A stretch of 64,000 nt of DNA, taken from the NCBI GenBank assembly GCA_900756545.1, contig CAAEKO010000053.1:33914-97913 (forward strand), read 5' to 3'. The number at the start of each line of letters is the position of its first letter. The first letter of the stretch is position 1. The notes under the pieces were generated by a model. That model searched no databases and had not been told where the DNA came from. It saw only the letters and a list, made by a program, of their open reading frames with translations. Positions 52,152 to 62,900 of the stretch are shown here, piece by piece. This stretch comes from Clostridia bacterium (GTDB taxonomy: Bacteria > Bacillota > Clostridia > UBA1381). Both the position numbers and the translations under genes were made by a program.

Positions 52152-53769
52152 AGTTTCCTCCTTGATGAATAGGTAAATGTATAATAGTTGTGAAGGTATC
52201 ATTTGTGACTTTCCGATCTAAACCATAAGATGTTCCGTAATGCATTTTCAACCGTGTATCCACAATATACAGTGATGATTTGTTTTTTTCAGGCAAGCTG
52301 CTGATACTTTCTATATCGGATTCATCCAATGTGCAGCAGTTATTTGAGATTTCAATATATAAATCTTGATTCATTTGATATGCCAATATGGATATTATTT
52401 TTCTGTCTGCAGACGGTGATTTGTTAATAGCGTGTAAAAATGAATTTTCTATTATGGGCTGCAGAATATTTGTAAGAACGGTATAAAATTTCAAATCATC
52501 ATCAACATCAACATAGTATTCAAACTCTGTAGCGTAAGCAAATTTTAATAGCCTGACATATAGTTCGCAATGTTCCAGCTCTTGCCTGAGTGTGGAAAAA
52601 CAAGACTGTTGGTGAAAAATATTCCGGTAAAACCCAATTAAAGTATCGACAACCTGCTCAAGCTTTCTGTCCGGAAAACAATATTTTATGGCGGCTAAGT
52701 TGTTATACAAAAAATGCGGTGATATTTTTTGATTTAATAAATCACTTTCTAGCTTTAAGATTGTTTCGTTTTCAGATTTAAGACTGAGCGCAAGAGAATT
52801 TAACCTTTTTTGTATAACGTCAAATTCATTGCTTTTATTCGTACTTATATTTTGGGATTTTATATCATCAGGATGAATTTTTGCAACAATGTCGTCTAAC
52901 TGCGCAGTAAGCTTCCGTATCAGATATTGAAGCAGCAGTGCAATCAAAAATGATAAAAGTATGACAAATAAAATAACAAGAATCATTGAAGCAGAAAAAG
53001 AAAACTTACCTTTTCTAATCAAAATGAACTTACCATTTATATTGGAAACAGTCATTTCTTTTACTAAATAGTCTCTATTTAAAGCGTCAAAATCCTTTTG
53101 ATTTTCAATAGAGGATATCGGTATATCGTTATTGTTATAAATAAAGGTTGTATTTTTATCAGATGTATATGCTAAGGTCGTTTTTTGAAAGGATTTTGAT
53201 GTCCTGGAAGCAAAGATAGTATTCAGAGGTGTTTTTATTTCAAATACACTATTTGTTCCGTTGGAGTAATAAAACTTATACACATTTAACCAATATTGGT
53301 TGTCAACATTTGTTACACTGCAATTAATTTCTTGATTATCAGAAAACTTTTTCTCAATGGTGTTCTTGTCAGTATAGATCGTGTATTTTGTGTCCGGAAT
53401 ATTTTGATTATCGGTGTAGATGGTAATTGTTGTATTTAGGTCCTTTGAAAGCTTAGTTCTGCATAAATCGACAAAATCAATAATTTTTATCGTTGATAAT
53501 TCTGATTGGGATTCCAAAACAGAAATTATGTTTTTATCAGATATAAAATCAATAATTATATCATAGGAATGCGCAATGTTGTTCTTCAGCTTTTCGGTTT
53601 CGATTTGCTCAATAATTGATGCTTCTGAAACAATCTTTGCTTCATTTACGTGGTGTATGTACATAAAAAGAACCGTACACAGTAATAAAAATGGTATAAA
53701 ACAGATTATATAAAGCGTAACTGTTAACTCAGATTTGTAAGAATGCTTAGATAATTTCAAAAATATCAT
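52132..53769 (-). CDS. YesM-type sensor histidine kinase
   Basis: A 545-residue membrane kinase. Helices at about 15-37 and 258-284 flank a large extracellular sensor domain. The HisKA_7TM/His_kinase motif LLNQKISPHFLYNNLAAIKY places the phosphorylated His at 352, and the ATP-binding N box is LQPIIENSFLHAI. It lacks a clear HAMP signature by eye, though a linker of that length is present. It is co-transcribed with the regulator downstream and probably detects the polysaccharide breakdown product carried by the neighbouring binding protein. Confidence 0.92.
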   Translation of the reverse strand: MIFLKLSKHSYKSELTVTLYIICFIPFLLLCTVLFMYIHHVNEAKIVSEASIIEQIETEKLKNNIAHSYDIIIDFISDKNIISVLESQSELSTIKIIDFVDLCRTKLSKDLNTTITIYTDNQNIPDTKYTIYTDKNTIEKKFSDNQEINCSVTNVDNQYWLNVYKFYYSNGTNSVFEIKTPLNTIFASRTSKSFQKTTLAYTSDKNTTFIYNNNDIPISSIENQKDFDALNRDYLVKEMTVSNINGKFILIRKGKFSFSASMILVILFVILLSFLIALLLQYLIRKLTAQLDDIVAKIHPDDIKSQNISTNKSNEFDVIQKRLNSLALSLKSENETILKLESDLLNQKISPHFLYNNLAAIKYCFPDRKLEQVVDTLIGFYRNIFHQQSCFSTLRQELEHCELYVRLLKFAYATEFEYYVDVDDDLKFYTVLTNILQPIIENSFLHAINKSPSADRKIISILAYQMNQDLYIEISNNCCTLDESDIESISSLPEKNKSSLYIVDTRLKMHYGTSYGLDRKVTNDTFTTIIHLPIHQGGNYERDCN

Positions 53770-53843
53770 CTCACTTAAATTCTTTTTATCATTATATCAA
53801 AAAAAGAAAAAATATCAATAGGAAAAAATACCAAGGGCGAAAA

Positions 53844-53881
53844 AAAGTGAAATTGGTCACGGATAAAGTGAAATCGGACAC
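53844..53881 (+). promoter_or_regulatory. Direct repeat, probable operator of the YesN-type regulator
   Basis: Two copies of AAAGTGAAAT(T/C)GG(T/A)CAC at 53844-53860 and 53865-53881, starting 21 bp apart (two helical turns). They lie in the 323-base gap between the divergent kinase gene and the transporter operon. The rest of that gap is AT-rich with no gene seen. Confidence 0.7.
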
Positions 53882-54092
53882 TTGAAATTAAAATAGTAAA
53901 ATATTATTATTTAGATATAAAAGTTGCACAATTAAAGGGGATAATTTATGCACGGCATTGTAAATGTTTGTTAATCGATATGCAGCAACAAATGAACAGA
54001 ATTTGAAGGTGTGGGTGTGATACGGAAGTGAAGTATATTTGTTAAGCGAGGAATATGATAAATATTACGGATTAAAAGGAGCAGAATTTATT

Positions 54093-55031
54093 ATGAAGAT
54101 TTTAAGAGGAAAAAACAGCGGTGCTGGGAAACGGTTATTCAGTGGATTCGGGAAACAGTTATATAAGTACAGGTTTTTGTATTTTTTGTTGCTGCCGGCT
54201 ATAGTGTTGACTCTGATTTTTCATTATCTGCCCTATTGGGGACTAAGAATAGCGTTTCAGAACTATAATATTTTCAAACCGGAGACAAGTACATGGTGCG
54301 GATTTGATAATTTTATAAAAGTCTTCCAAACTGAGGGGTTGATCAAAAGTATTGGAAATACGCTATATATCAGTTTACTATCATTAATTATATGTTTTCC
54401 GGCCAATATCATATTTGCGCTGCTTTTAAATGAGATCACCAATAGCACTTTTAAAAAAATTATACAAACAACAAGTTATTTGCCGCATTTTCTTTCGTGG
54501 ATATCGGTAATCGGCATTGTGACCTCATTATACGCCTCAACTGGTATTATAAATGATATACGGGAGTTCTTTGGTTTACCAAGAATAATGCTCATGGCAG
54601 AACAGGGCCTGTTTGTGCCGAATATAATCATCTTGACGCTTTGGAAAGGCGTGGGCTGGGGTTCAATCATATATCTCGCAGCAATCGCCGGCGTGCCAGG
54701 AGACTTGTATGAGGCGGCTGAGCTGGATGGCGCGAATAGGTTACAGCAGGCTATACATATTACACTACCGTCAATTATGCCTACCGTGGTCATTATGCTT
54801 ATATGGAGATTAGGCTCATTGTTCGGAGATAATTTTGAATTGGTTTACGGTTTGAAAAACGCATACATTGATTTTGATGTTATATCTACCATAATATTTG
54901 AACGTGGTATTCAAGGCGGAGAATATGCCCTGACAACAGCGTTTGGATTGGCAAATTCCGTAGTAGCTTTGATACTGATTCTGTTATCAAATGCTTTTGC
55001 GAAAAAGGTTACAGATGTTGGAATTTTTTAA
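54093..55031 (+). CDS. Carbohydrate ABC transporter permease, LplB type
   Basis: A 312-residue inner-membrane permease with six hydrophobic segments and the cytoplasmic EAA loop AAELDGANRLQQAIHITLPSI that contacts the ATPase. The N-terminus (YRFLYFLLLPAIVLTLIFHYLPYWGLRIAFQNYNIF, with a break) is typical of the LplB/YteP group for oligosaccharides. ATG 54093 has AAGGAGC upstream; an earlier in-frame start at 54039 is unlikely. No ATPase is in the operon, so a shared MsmX-like ATPase is expected elsewhere. Confidence 0.93.
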   Translation: MKILRGKNSGAGKRLFSGFGKQLYKYRFLYFLLLPAIVLTLIFHYLPYWGLRIAFQNYNIFKPETSTWCGFDNFIKVFQTEGLIKSIGNTLYISLLSLIICFPANIIFALLLNEITNSTFKKIIQTTSYLPHFLSWISVIGIVTSLYASTGIINDIREFFGLPRIMLMAEQGLFVPNIIILTLWKGVGWGSIIYLAAIAGVPGDLYEAAELDGANRLQQAIHITLPSIMPTVVIMLIWRLGSLFGDNFELVYGLKNAYIDFDVISTIIFERGIQGGEYALTTAFGLANSVVALILILLSNAFAKKVTDVGIF

Positions 55032-55046
55032 GGAGGATATAACAAT

Positions 55047-55949
55047 ATGAGAAAAAATAGATCATTAAGCTATCGGATTTTTTTGGTATGTACTACTATT
55101 TTTATGATTTTAATTGCAATAATCATGACATTTCCATATTTGAATACTTTAGCAAAGGCTTTAAATGAGGGTATAGATACTGCAAGGGGCGGTATTGTGC
55201 TTTGGCCAAGAGTGCTCACGCTTGATAATTTTAAAGTAATATTAAATGACAGCGGGTTTTGGTTGGCGGGCTTGATTTCCGTTTTGAGAGTAGTTATTGG
55301 TGTTTTGTTGTCCTTGATTGTGCAATTTGCAGCAGCATATGCTTTATCAAAGAAGGATTTGCCGTATAAAAATATAGTTGTTGCATTTTTTACGGTTCAA
55401 ATGTTTGTAGGGGCAGGAGCAATACCGACATATGTTTTATATTCAAAAATGCACTTGCTGAACAGCTTCTGGGTTTATATCCTTCCTAGTCTTATGAGTT
55501 TCTATAATGTAGTTATCATAAGAACTTTTATCCAGACAACCATACCGGACAGCCTGTATGAGTCAGCCTATATCGACGGAGCTACAGATGTAACCGTGTT
55601 TGCGAGAATTGTTATTCCGTTAAGTAAGCCTGTGTTGGCAACGATGGCGCTTTGGACCATGGTTAATCACTGGAACGACTGGACAACAACTTTAACTTAT
55701 ATAAGAAACCCTAAGCTATACACCCTGCAATATAAAATGATGCAGCTTATCAAAGAAAGCGACAGGATGCAGAGCATTATTGAAGCTGCGCGCGTCAGCG
55801 GCCAGATTGTTGAGGAAACATCACTGCCTACTTCAGATGGTTTGATTGCGGCACAGGTAATTCTTTCAACCTTACCAATCGTATGTGCATATCCGTTCCT
55901 CCAAAAGTATTTTGTAAAAGGTATTACAATCGGCGCGGTGAAGGGATAA
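55047..55949 (+). CDS. Carbohydrate ABC transporter permease, YtcP type
   Basis: The second permease, 300 residues, with the EAA loop ESAYIDGATDVTVFARIVIPLS and a typical ending (PFLQKYFVKGITIGAVKG). It starts 15 bases after the first permease with AAGGAGG. The two form a heterodimer in this family. Confidence 0.93.
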   Translation: MRKNRSLSYRIFLVCTTIFMILIAIIMTFPYLNTLAKALNEGIDTARGGIVLWPRVLTLDNFKVILNDSGFWLAGLISVLRVVIGVLLSLIVQFAAAYALSKKDLPYKNIVVAFFTVQMFVGAGAIPTYVLYSKMHLLNSFWVYILPSLMSFYNVVIIRTFIQTTIPDSLYESAYIDGATDVTVFARIVIPLSKPVLATMALWTMVNHWNDWTTTLTYIRNPKLYTLQYKMMQLIKESDRMQSIIEAARVSGQIVEETSLPTSDGLIAAQVILSTLPIVCAYPFLQKYFVKGITIGAVKG

Positions 55950-55994
55950 TACAGGATTATATGAAAATATAATAAACGGATTAGGAGGAAGAAT

Positions 55995-57005
55995 ATGAAA
56001 TATCGGGAAGAAAGCCCAGCGACTGAACCATACAGAATTAAATACAGAGATGGGATAGAGAAGATTATAGAAGAAAAGCAAAGGGAAGCTGAGGAAAACA
56101 GAAAAAAATATTTTTATGATTACTTCTCAAAACCTGAGGAATACCGTGAGGATTTTAAGAAAATGCTCGGTTGGCCGTTATGCTGCGAAAGACCGTCAAC
56201 CAGGCCGAAGGCTAAGATAACAAAGCTTGCCGAGGAGACAGATTGTACCATCTATAGAATGTCATTTGAGGTCTTGGACGGGCTTGAAATGACGGGCTTA
56301 TTTTTTGAAAAGGATACTAGTAAAAAATTGCCGTTCATTATAGCGCAGCATGGCGGCGGCGGTACACCGGAAGTTATTGCGGGACTTTATGGCGGTGATA
56401 CAAAGAACTATAACGATATGGTTGAGAGAGTACTTAAATTCGAAGCAAATGTGTTTGCGCCGCAAGCATTAATATGGCCTATTGATGACAAAAACGTACC
56501 TTTTGACAGAAATAGAACCGATGCACGGTTAAAGAGGGTAGGAAGTTCAATAGCAGCAATAGAGCTTTATGGAATGATGCGCATTCTTGATTATTTTGAA
56601 AACGAGGATTATGTCTCAAACTTCGGAATGGTAGGTCTTTCGTACGGAGGTTTTTATACATTGCTTCTTATGGCAATTGATGATCGGATTCAATCGGCAA
56701 TATCATGTTCGTTTTTTAACGACCGGGATAAATATGTACAGCAGGACTGGACATGGAATAAATCCGCACAGATGTTTTCAGATGCCGAAATCGCGTGTCT
56801 AGCCTATCCAAGAAGGTTGTGTATAGAGGTGGGAACAAGCGATTACTTATTTTCATACGAGTACGCAAAGAAGGAAATAGCGCGGCTGAAAGAATTGAAT
56901 AAAGCCTCTGATACAGAATGGTTGGATATGATTATCTTTGCAGGGGATCATGAATTCTGCAAAGACGATTTACCGATTGAAAGAATGATAAATGATTTGG
57001 CATGA
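55995..57005 (+). CDS. Alpha/beta hydrolase, copy A of a tandem pair
   Basis: A 336-residue cytoplasmic protein without signal peptide. The charged N-terminus (MKYREESPATEPYRIKYRDG) precedes an alpha/beta fold with FIIAQHGGGGTPE as oxyanion strand, the nucleophile Ser in GLSYGG and a His in GDHEF near the end. The best guess is an intracellular carbohydrate esterase, for example removing acetyl groups from imported oligosaccharides. AGGAGG precedes the ATG. Confidence 0.78.
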   Translation: MKYREESPATEPYRIKYRDGIEKIIEEKQREAEENRKKYFYDYFSKPEEYREDFKKMLGWPLCCERPSTRPKAKITKLAEETDCTIYRMSFEVLDGLEMTGLFFEKDTSKKLPFIIAQHGGGGTPEVIAGLYGGDTKNYNDMVERVLKFEANVFAPQALIWPIDDKNVPFDRNRTDARLKRVGSSIAAIELYGMMRILDYFENEDYVSNFGMVGLSYGGFYTLLLMAIDDRIQSAISCSFFNDRDKYVQQDWTWNKSAQMFSDAEIACLAYPRRLCIEVGTSDYLFSYEYAKKEIARLKELNKASDTEWLDMIIFAGDHEFCKDDLPIERMINDLA

Positions 57006-57058
57006 GCGTTAAACAATCAAAGCGGAAATGCAAGGACAGTTGGTTTGGAGATGAAAAT

Positions 57059-58075
57059 ATGAAATATCGGGAAGAAAGCCGAGCGACTGAACCATACAGA
57101 ATTAAATTCAGAGACGGAATAGAGAAGATCATAGAAGACAAACAAAGAGAAGCTGAGGAAAGCAGGAAAAAGTATTTTCATGATTATTTCTCAAAACCTG
57201 AAGAATACCGTGAGGATTTTAAGAAAATGCTCGGTTGGCCGTTATGCTGCGAAAGACCGACAACCGAGCCAAAGGTCAACACAAAAAAACTTGCTGAAGA
57301 AGAAATTTGCACAATCTATCGAATGTCATTTGAGGTTCTTGAGGGGCTTGAAATGACAGGCTTATTTTTTGAAAAGGATACCGGCAAAAAAATGCCGTTC
57401 ATTATAGCGCAGCATGGCGCCGGCGGTACGCCGGAAGGTATAGCGGGACTTTATGATGGTGATACAAAGAATTATAACGATATGGTTGAGAGAGTACTTA
57501 AATGCGGAGCGAATGTGTTTGCGCCGCAAACATTAAGATGGTCCGTTGAGGACGAAAACGTGCCTTTTGACAGAAATGCCACAGACGCGCGTTTGAAGCG
57601 GGTTGGCAGCTCTATAGCGGCAATAGAGCTTTACGGAATGATGCGAATTTTGGATTATTTTGAAAAACAAGACTATGTATCGAGCTTTGGAATGGTCGGC
57701 CTTTCGTATGGGGGGTTTTGTACATTATTTCTTGCAGCGGTGGATGACCGGATTAAATCTGCGATAGCATGCGCATCTTTTAATGACAGGGATAAATATG
57801 CACGGGCAGATTGGTCGTGGAATAAATCAGCACATAAATTTTCAGATGCGGAGGTTGCATGTATGGTTTATCCAAGAAGACTGTGCATAGAAGTAGGGAT
57901 TCATGATACTTTATTCTCATATGCGTATGCAGAAAAGGAAATTGAGCGGCTAAGGACCTTAAATAAATTTACTGATATGAAGTGGTTGGATATAATTGCC
58001 TTTGCAGGGGAACATGAATTCTGTAAAGATGATTTGCCGGTTGAAAGAATGATAAATGACTTAACTAAAAATTAA
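57059..58075 (+). CDS. Alpha/beta hydrolase, copy B of a tandem pair
   Basis: A 338-residue close paralogue of copy A along the whole length, including GLSYGG and GEHEF. ATG 57059 is preferred: GGAG lies 8 bases upstream and the start MKYREES matches copy A; an in-frame ATG at 57002 overlapping the copy A stop is possible. Differences cluster in the substrate side, for example QALIWPIDDK against QTLRWSVEDE, suggesting different ester preference rather than mere dosage. Confidence 0.78.
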   Translation: MKYREESRATEPYRIKFRDGIEKIIEDKQREAEESRKKYFHDYFSKPEEYREDFKKMLGWPLCCERPTTEPKVNTKKLAEEEICTIYRMSFEVLEGLEMTGLFFEKDTGKKMPFIIAQHGAGGTPEGIAGLYDGDTKNYNDMVERVLKCGANVFAPQTLRWSVEDENVPFDRNATDARLKRVGSSIAAIELYGMMRILDYFEKQDYVSSFGMVGLSYGGFCTLFLAAVDDRIKSAIACASFNDRDKYARADWSWNKSAHKFSDAEVACMVYPRRLCIEVGIHDTLFSYAYAEKEIERLRTLNKFTDMKWLDIIAFAGEHEFCKDDLPVERMINDLTKN

Positions 58076-58095
58076 AATGAAAAGGAGAGAAAAAA

Positions 58096-59973
58096 ATGAA
58101 AAAAAGAATTTTATCGCTGATATTAGCAGCGGGGCTATTAATGAGCGGTTGCTCAACCGGAAAGAAGCAGGAAACGATTGCGATTGATGATTCTAATTTT
58201 TTCGATTTCAATCAGTATAAGGACTGCGACGACATTCCTGATTGGAAGGGCGAAAAAGTTAATTTGGTTGTATGGGGAAGCGTCAATTCACCGAATGACA
58301 GCGCTGTGGGGAAGATTGCGTCTGATGATGTTGTCACGCCGGAAATTGAAAGAATTACGGGTGTTACGTTTGATAAGCTTAACTCCTATGATAATGGAGG
58401 AGGAAGCTATGACTCACAGATTGCAAAAATAATTGCCGCGGATGATTATCCGGATATGGCATACTATATCCCTGACTTAAAGGGTTTGGTGGATAATAAT
58501 TCGTTATGGAGACTGGACGAAATAATAGAAGAATACTGCCCTAATATATATAAACTTTTCGGCCCTGATTCAAAGATATATGGAGATCAATGGAAAATGC
58601 AGATGGAGAAATTCGGAGGCGTTTATTCGATTTCTTTGAGTTCTAGCAGAGCCGTTATTAGAGATATGGTGGAATTGGACCATAACTATGAAGAAGAAGG
58701 TTTTACAGAAGAACAACTGATAAGCCTGTCAGGGATTGACGGCGTATCTCCGTATGGGATGTTTTATCTGAGAGAGGATATATTGAAAAAATTATATCCA
58801 GACGCCCATACGAACGATGAATTACAGCAGATTTTTGAAGAACGCGGATACTTTACAGAAGAGGAAATATTCGATGTTCCTTTGAACACAAGAGAAGATT
58901 TTATCGATATGCTGTACAAGATTAAGGACATGGGAATAACGGATGGTAAGCAAACGATTTATCCTATATATTCGCACACGGGTGCAGATAACTGGCCGGC
59001 GCTCACACTGTTTTCAAAGATGATGGGATATGAAGCAAATTACTTCTCTTATTATGATTTACAGGATAAATGCATTAAATACACATTCAAAGAACCGTGG
59101 TTCAAGGATGTATTAAAGACTTGGAACCAGTTGATCAGGGACGGCGTGTCATCAAAAGAAGCCTTGGTCGATACACAGGCGACATTTAACGAAAAATTCA
59201 ATTCGGGCAAATTTGCGGTTACAATAAGCACAGCGCCAAGCGAGGAGGCTTTAGGCGGAAGATATACATACCGGCCTGTATATGTTAAGTACAGATATGA
59301 TGAAACAAAATTCCCGTATTTTGTTGAAAGCGATGCTTTAGCAAACAGAGTATCATTCTTTAATAAAAATCTTGATAAGTCGCAAATTGTACAAGTATTG
59401 CGGATGGTCGATTTTCTTGCCAGTGATCCGGGGCAGAAGCTTACATATTGGGGACCGCGCAGCGCAGGCTTATATACAGAAGAAGCTGACGGAAAACTGA
59501 AATATACAGATAAAGACTTAGAAGCAGAGCTATCAAGAGGAGTATCCGGAAAGACTGCACAGAAGTATAATCTTGACGCAACAGCTTGGCCCAAATATCC
59601 AAAGGTAACAGCTTCAAAATACTTTCCGCGTGCTTATTATACCAAGGTACAGAGGTACGGCTCAAGATATACACCTGCAATGCTGGGCGACGAATTTAAA
59701 GCAAAGACTGTTATAGGGAATCAGGCAAACATTTATCAAACCGGATTTACGGCTGAAATTCCGGAGTGCGCTAACTTCTGGGCAGCAAGACAAGGATTTG
59801 AAAATGCATTGCTTAAGACCTTTGCAGCGAGTACCGATGCGGAATTTGAAACCTGCTATCAGGCGGTGTTGGACTATGCGGAAAAGTATGGACTGACAGA
59901 CGAAACCCTTAAAAAATGTAACGACTATTATGTAAATGATTTGAATTCAATGTATATGAAGAATTTGCAATAG
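58096..59973 (+). CDS. Extracellular sugar-binding lipoprotein
   Basis: A 625-residue solute-binding protein of the family-1 type, larger than most and similar in size to LipO/YtcQ-type partners of these permeases. It has a signal MKKRILSLILAAGLLMSGC with lipobox MSGC. The mature protein has VNLVVWGSVNSPND, a long central lobe and repeated aromatic residues typical of oligosaccharide clefts. AAAAGGAGAG precedes the ATG. It delivers substrate to the permeases encoded upstream. Confidence 0.92.
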   Translation: MKKRILSLILAAGLLMSGCSTGKKQETIAIDDSNFFDFNQYKDCDDIPDWKGEKVNLVVWGSVNSPNDSAVGKIASDDVVTPEIERITGVTFDKLNSYDNGGGSYDSQIAKIIAADDYPDMAYYIPDLKGLVDNNSLWRLDEIIEEYCPNIYKLFGPDSKIYGDQWKMQMEKFGGVYSISLSSSRAVIRDMVELDHNYEEEGFTEEQLISLSGIDGVSPYGMFYLREDILKKLYPDAHTNDELQQIFEERGYFTEEEIFDVPLNTREDFIDMLYKIKDMGITDGKQTIYPIYSHTGADNWPALTLFSKMMGYEANYFSYYDLQDKCIKYTFKEPWFKDVLKTWNQLIRDGVSSKEALVDTQATFNEKFNSGKFAVTISTAPSEEALGGRYTYRPVYVKYRYDETKFPYFVESDALANRVSFFNKNLDKSQIVQVLRMVDFLASDPGQKLTYWGPRSAGLYTEEADGKLKYTDKDLEAELSRGVSGKTAQKYNLDATAWPKYPKVTASKYFPRAYYTKVQRYGSRYTPAMLGDEFKAKTVIGNQANIYQTGFTAEIPECANFWAARQGFENALLKTFAASTDAEFETCYQAVLDYAEKYGLTDETLKKCNDYYVNDLNSMYMKNLQ

Positions 59974-59986
59974 GGAGGCATGATGA

Positions 59987-62900
59987 ATGACAAAAAAACT
60001 GTTTAGTATTGCTTTAGTGATAGTAATACTATCCTGTTGCTTACCCGAAAGCATGATGGCGGCGCCGATTTTGCGCAGGAGTGCGATTGATTGCATTGAA
60101 GGCGGAGAAGGAATCGGATTTCACGATACTTCCGAAAAACATGCTTTGGAGGGAACCGTGATTTCAGTTGTTATGCGGCAGTCTGAATGGCAGATTTATG
60201 AATTCTATACGGAAGAAGAGGGAAATTACAATGTTGTAGTAGAAGCCGCAAAACCTATAGGCGGGTATCTAAAGGTATATTCTTCAGTTGTAGATGGCGG
60301 GGATGAGACTGAACAGTATGGGTTGGTAGGCAACACAGGCTCGAATACCAGATATTGTGATTTTAATATTGGTAAATACTACCTTGAATCAGGTAAACAT
60401 CAGGTAAAAGTAAGACTTTCGATAGATCACCTGTATGTGCGGGCTGTCAGGATAGAAAAGGATACCGGAAAAGGGGCGGAAAAGGAAACCGCGCAAAAAG
60501 CGGCCGGAGCGTATAAAGAGTATTATATTCCAACAATCATTGAAGCTGAGGATTATGATAATGATGATGGCAGCTATTATTCATTTTTTGGTGCGAATAT
60601 AGGAATGATGTATCGGCCTGATGATGAAATGACGATTTACGAAACAGAGGCAAAAAGCGGAAAATATTATATTCGGCTGACGTCAAGTGAATATGCTACC
60701 TATACATTTAACTGTGAATGTAATGGCATATATGACGTATATGTTAAGTATATCAATGATAACGCAGATATTAAATTATATTATGATGATTACGGATATA
60801 TCAATACATCAAATACAAATCGCGGCGGGGACAGTTTTGCCGGAAGCCTTTACATAGAGGAAGGAAAACATAAATTTAAGATTGAAGTAGAAACCGGAAA
60901 TGCGGATATTGACTATATTGTGGTGCGGAATTCTGAAAAATCAGAGTATTTAACAGCAGCAGATTTTAAGTTTGAGGAAGATAATGATTTTGAGCGAATT
61001 ACGTACAACAATATTTATAAGACAATATATGTCTCACCTGATGGCAGTGATGAAAATGACGGAAGTGAAAGTGCACCGTTTAAAAGTGTAGAAAAAGTAA
61101 GGGACGAACTAAAGGAAATAACTGCCCATATGACAGGCGATATTGTAGTTGATTTCAAACCGGGGTATTACTTTGTTGATGGATACGTCAATTTTGGCAC
61201 GGATTGCGGCGGAAAAAACGGCTATAATGTAATTCTGCGGGGTGAAGATGGCGCAGCTATAGGCGGAGGCAAAAAAGTTGAGGGTTGGCAAAGCCTTGGC
61301 AACGGAATATATCGCGCGCCTTTCGCATGTGATACTGATACACGGTGTCTGTATGTCAATGATTATCCTGCAGCCCGTGCCAGAAGTAAATATTTATACA
61401 CAGGCACATATATCAACGACGAAATCAAGGAAAAGACAGACGGTCTGGAATTTGAATTAAAAAATTTTCCTAAGCTTTATGCACCGCAAAGGACTGAGCT
61501 GGTAACAACTATTGAATGGTCTACGCGCAGGGATGCTGTGAAATCTTATGAATACACGCCGAACTCCATTAAGTTGTGGAAATATGTAAGATATAGCGGT
61601 AAACCTGAAAGCATAACCTGTTTTATAGAAAATGACCTTGGGCTTTTAGACGAGCCCGGTGAATTTTATTATGATTATGATAATCAAATGATGTATTACT
61701 ATCCGTTTGCAGAGGAAAACTTAGAAACAGCAGATGTGTATGCGGGTGTAAGCGAAGGTCTTCTTAAAATATGGGGAGAGGACAAGGACAGTAAGATTGA
61801 AAACGTTATCATCGAAAATCTGGATTTTAAGTACGGCGCTTGGCTTGACGTATGCTATGGGATAAGGTTTGATCAGGGACAGTATTTGATGGATACAAAT
61901 GGAGATAAATGGTACGGCCGTTTGATACCTGCACAGGTTGAAGTTACCAATGCAAAGAATGTTACCATAAAAGACTGTAGATTTATATGTCTGGGTTCGG
62001 ACGCTATAGGCATGAAGGACGCGGTAACAAACGGTAAAATTTTCGGATGTGTTTTCAGGGATCTGTCATCGGGTGCGATTATTCTGAGCAGCGACAAGCA
62101 TATGAACAAGGTGGCAGACGGAAGCGAGCGGTGCAGGAATATTTACATTGGGAATAATGTCATCAGAAGAGTTGCAACCGAGTACCGCGGCAGCTGCGCT
62201 ATATTTACTATGTTTCCCGTATCTCCCAGAATAATACATAATGATATAAAGGATATACCTTACACAGGGATAGAGATGAGTTGGGGCTATGGAATCATTA
62301 CCGCTGCGGAGAATAATAATTATATTGTTGCCAATAACAAAATCGAAAATGCTATGCAGGTAAATCGCGACGGCGCCCATATTTATGCGCTTGGCCCGAT
62401 TATTAATTCGAAGATTTACGGCAATTATTTAATAAAAACAGGTGATTACCGCGGCGGAATATATTGTGATGAAGGATCAGGGCATATTGAAATCTATGAC
62501 AATGTTGTTGATACAACGGGGAATTGGCTTTATGCGCGTGGAAATGTGCGTTTGCAGAATATTTATGCGCATGATAATTTTGCTTCATCCGCAACCCAAA
62601 CTGTTGATGAGTTTAACGTAAAGGAAGAAAATAATACGATTGTTCCTGATAAAAATTGGAACGAAAAGGCACAAAGCATTATTAAAAATGCGGGACTTGA
62701 ATCAAAATATCAGCATTTGCTGAATGAAGTTGAATGTGTCGATTACAAGACAGGATATTATCAAAATTTGCCGAAAGCAAAGTTCACGCCAAGAAACGGT
62801 TGGATAAGTCCGCTTACCTATGTGAATTCTTATAAGCCTAATGGAGAGCCAGTTTTGTCTGCCGGAGAAAATATAGGAAATACATTGGCGGGCGAATGGT

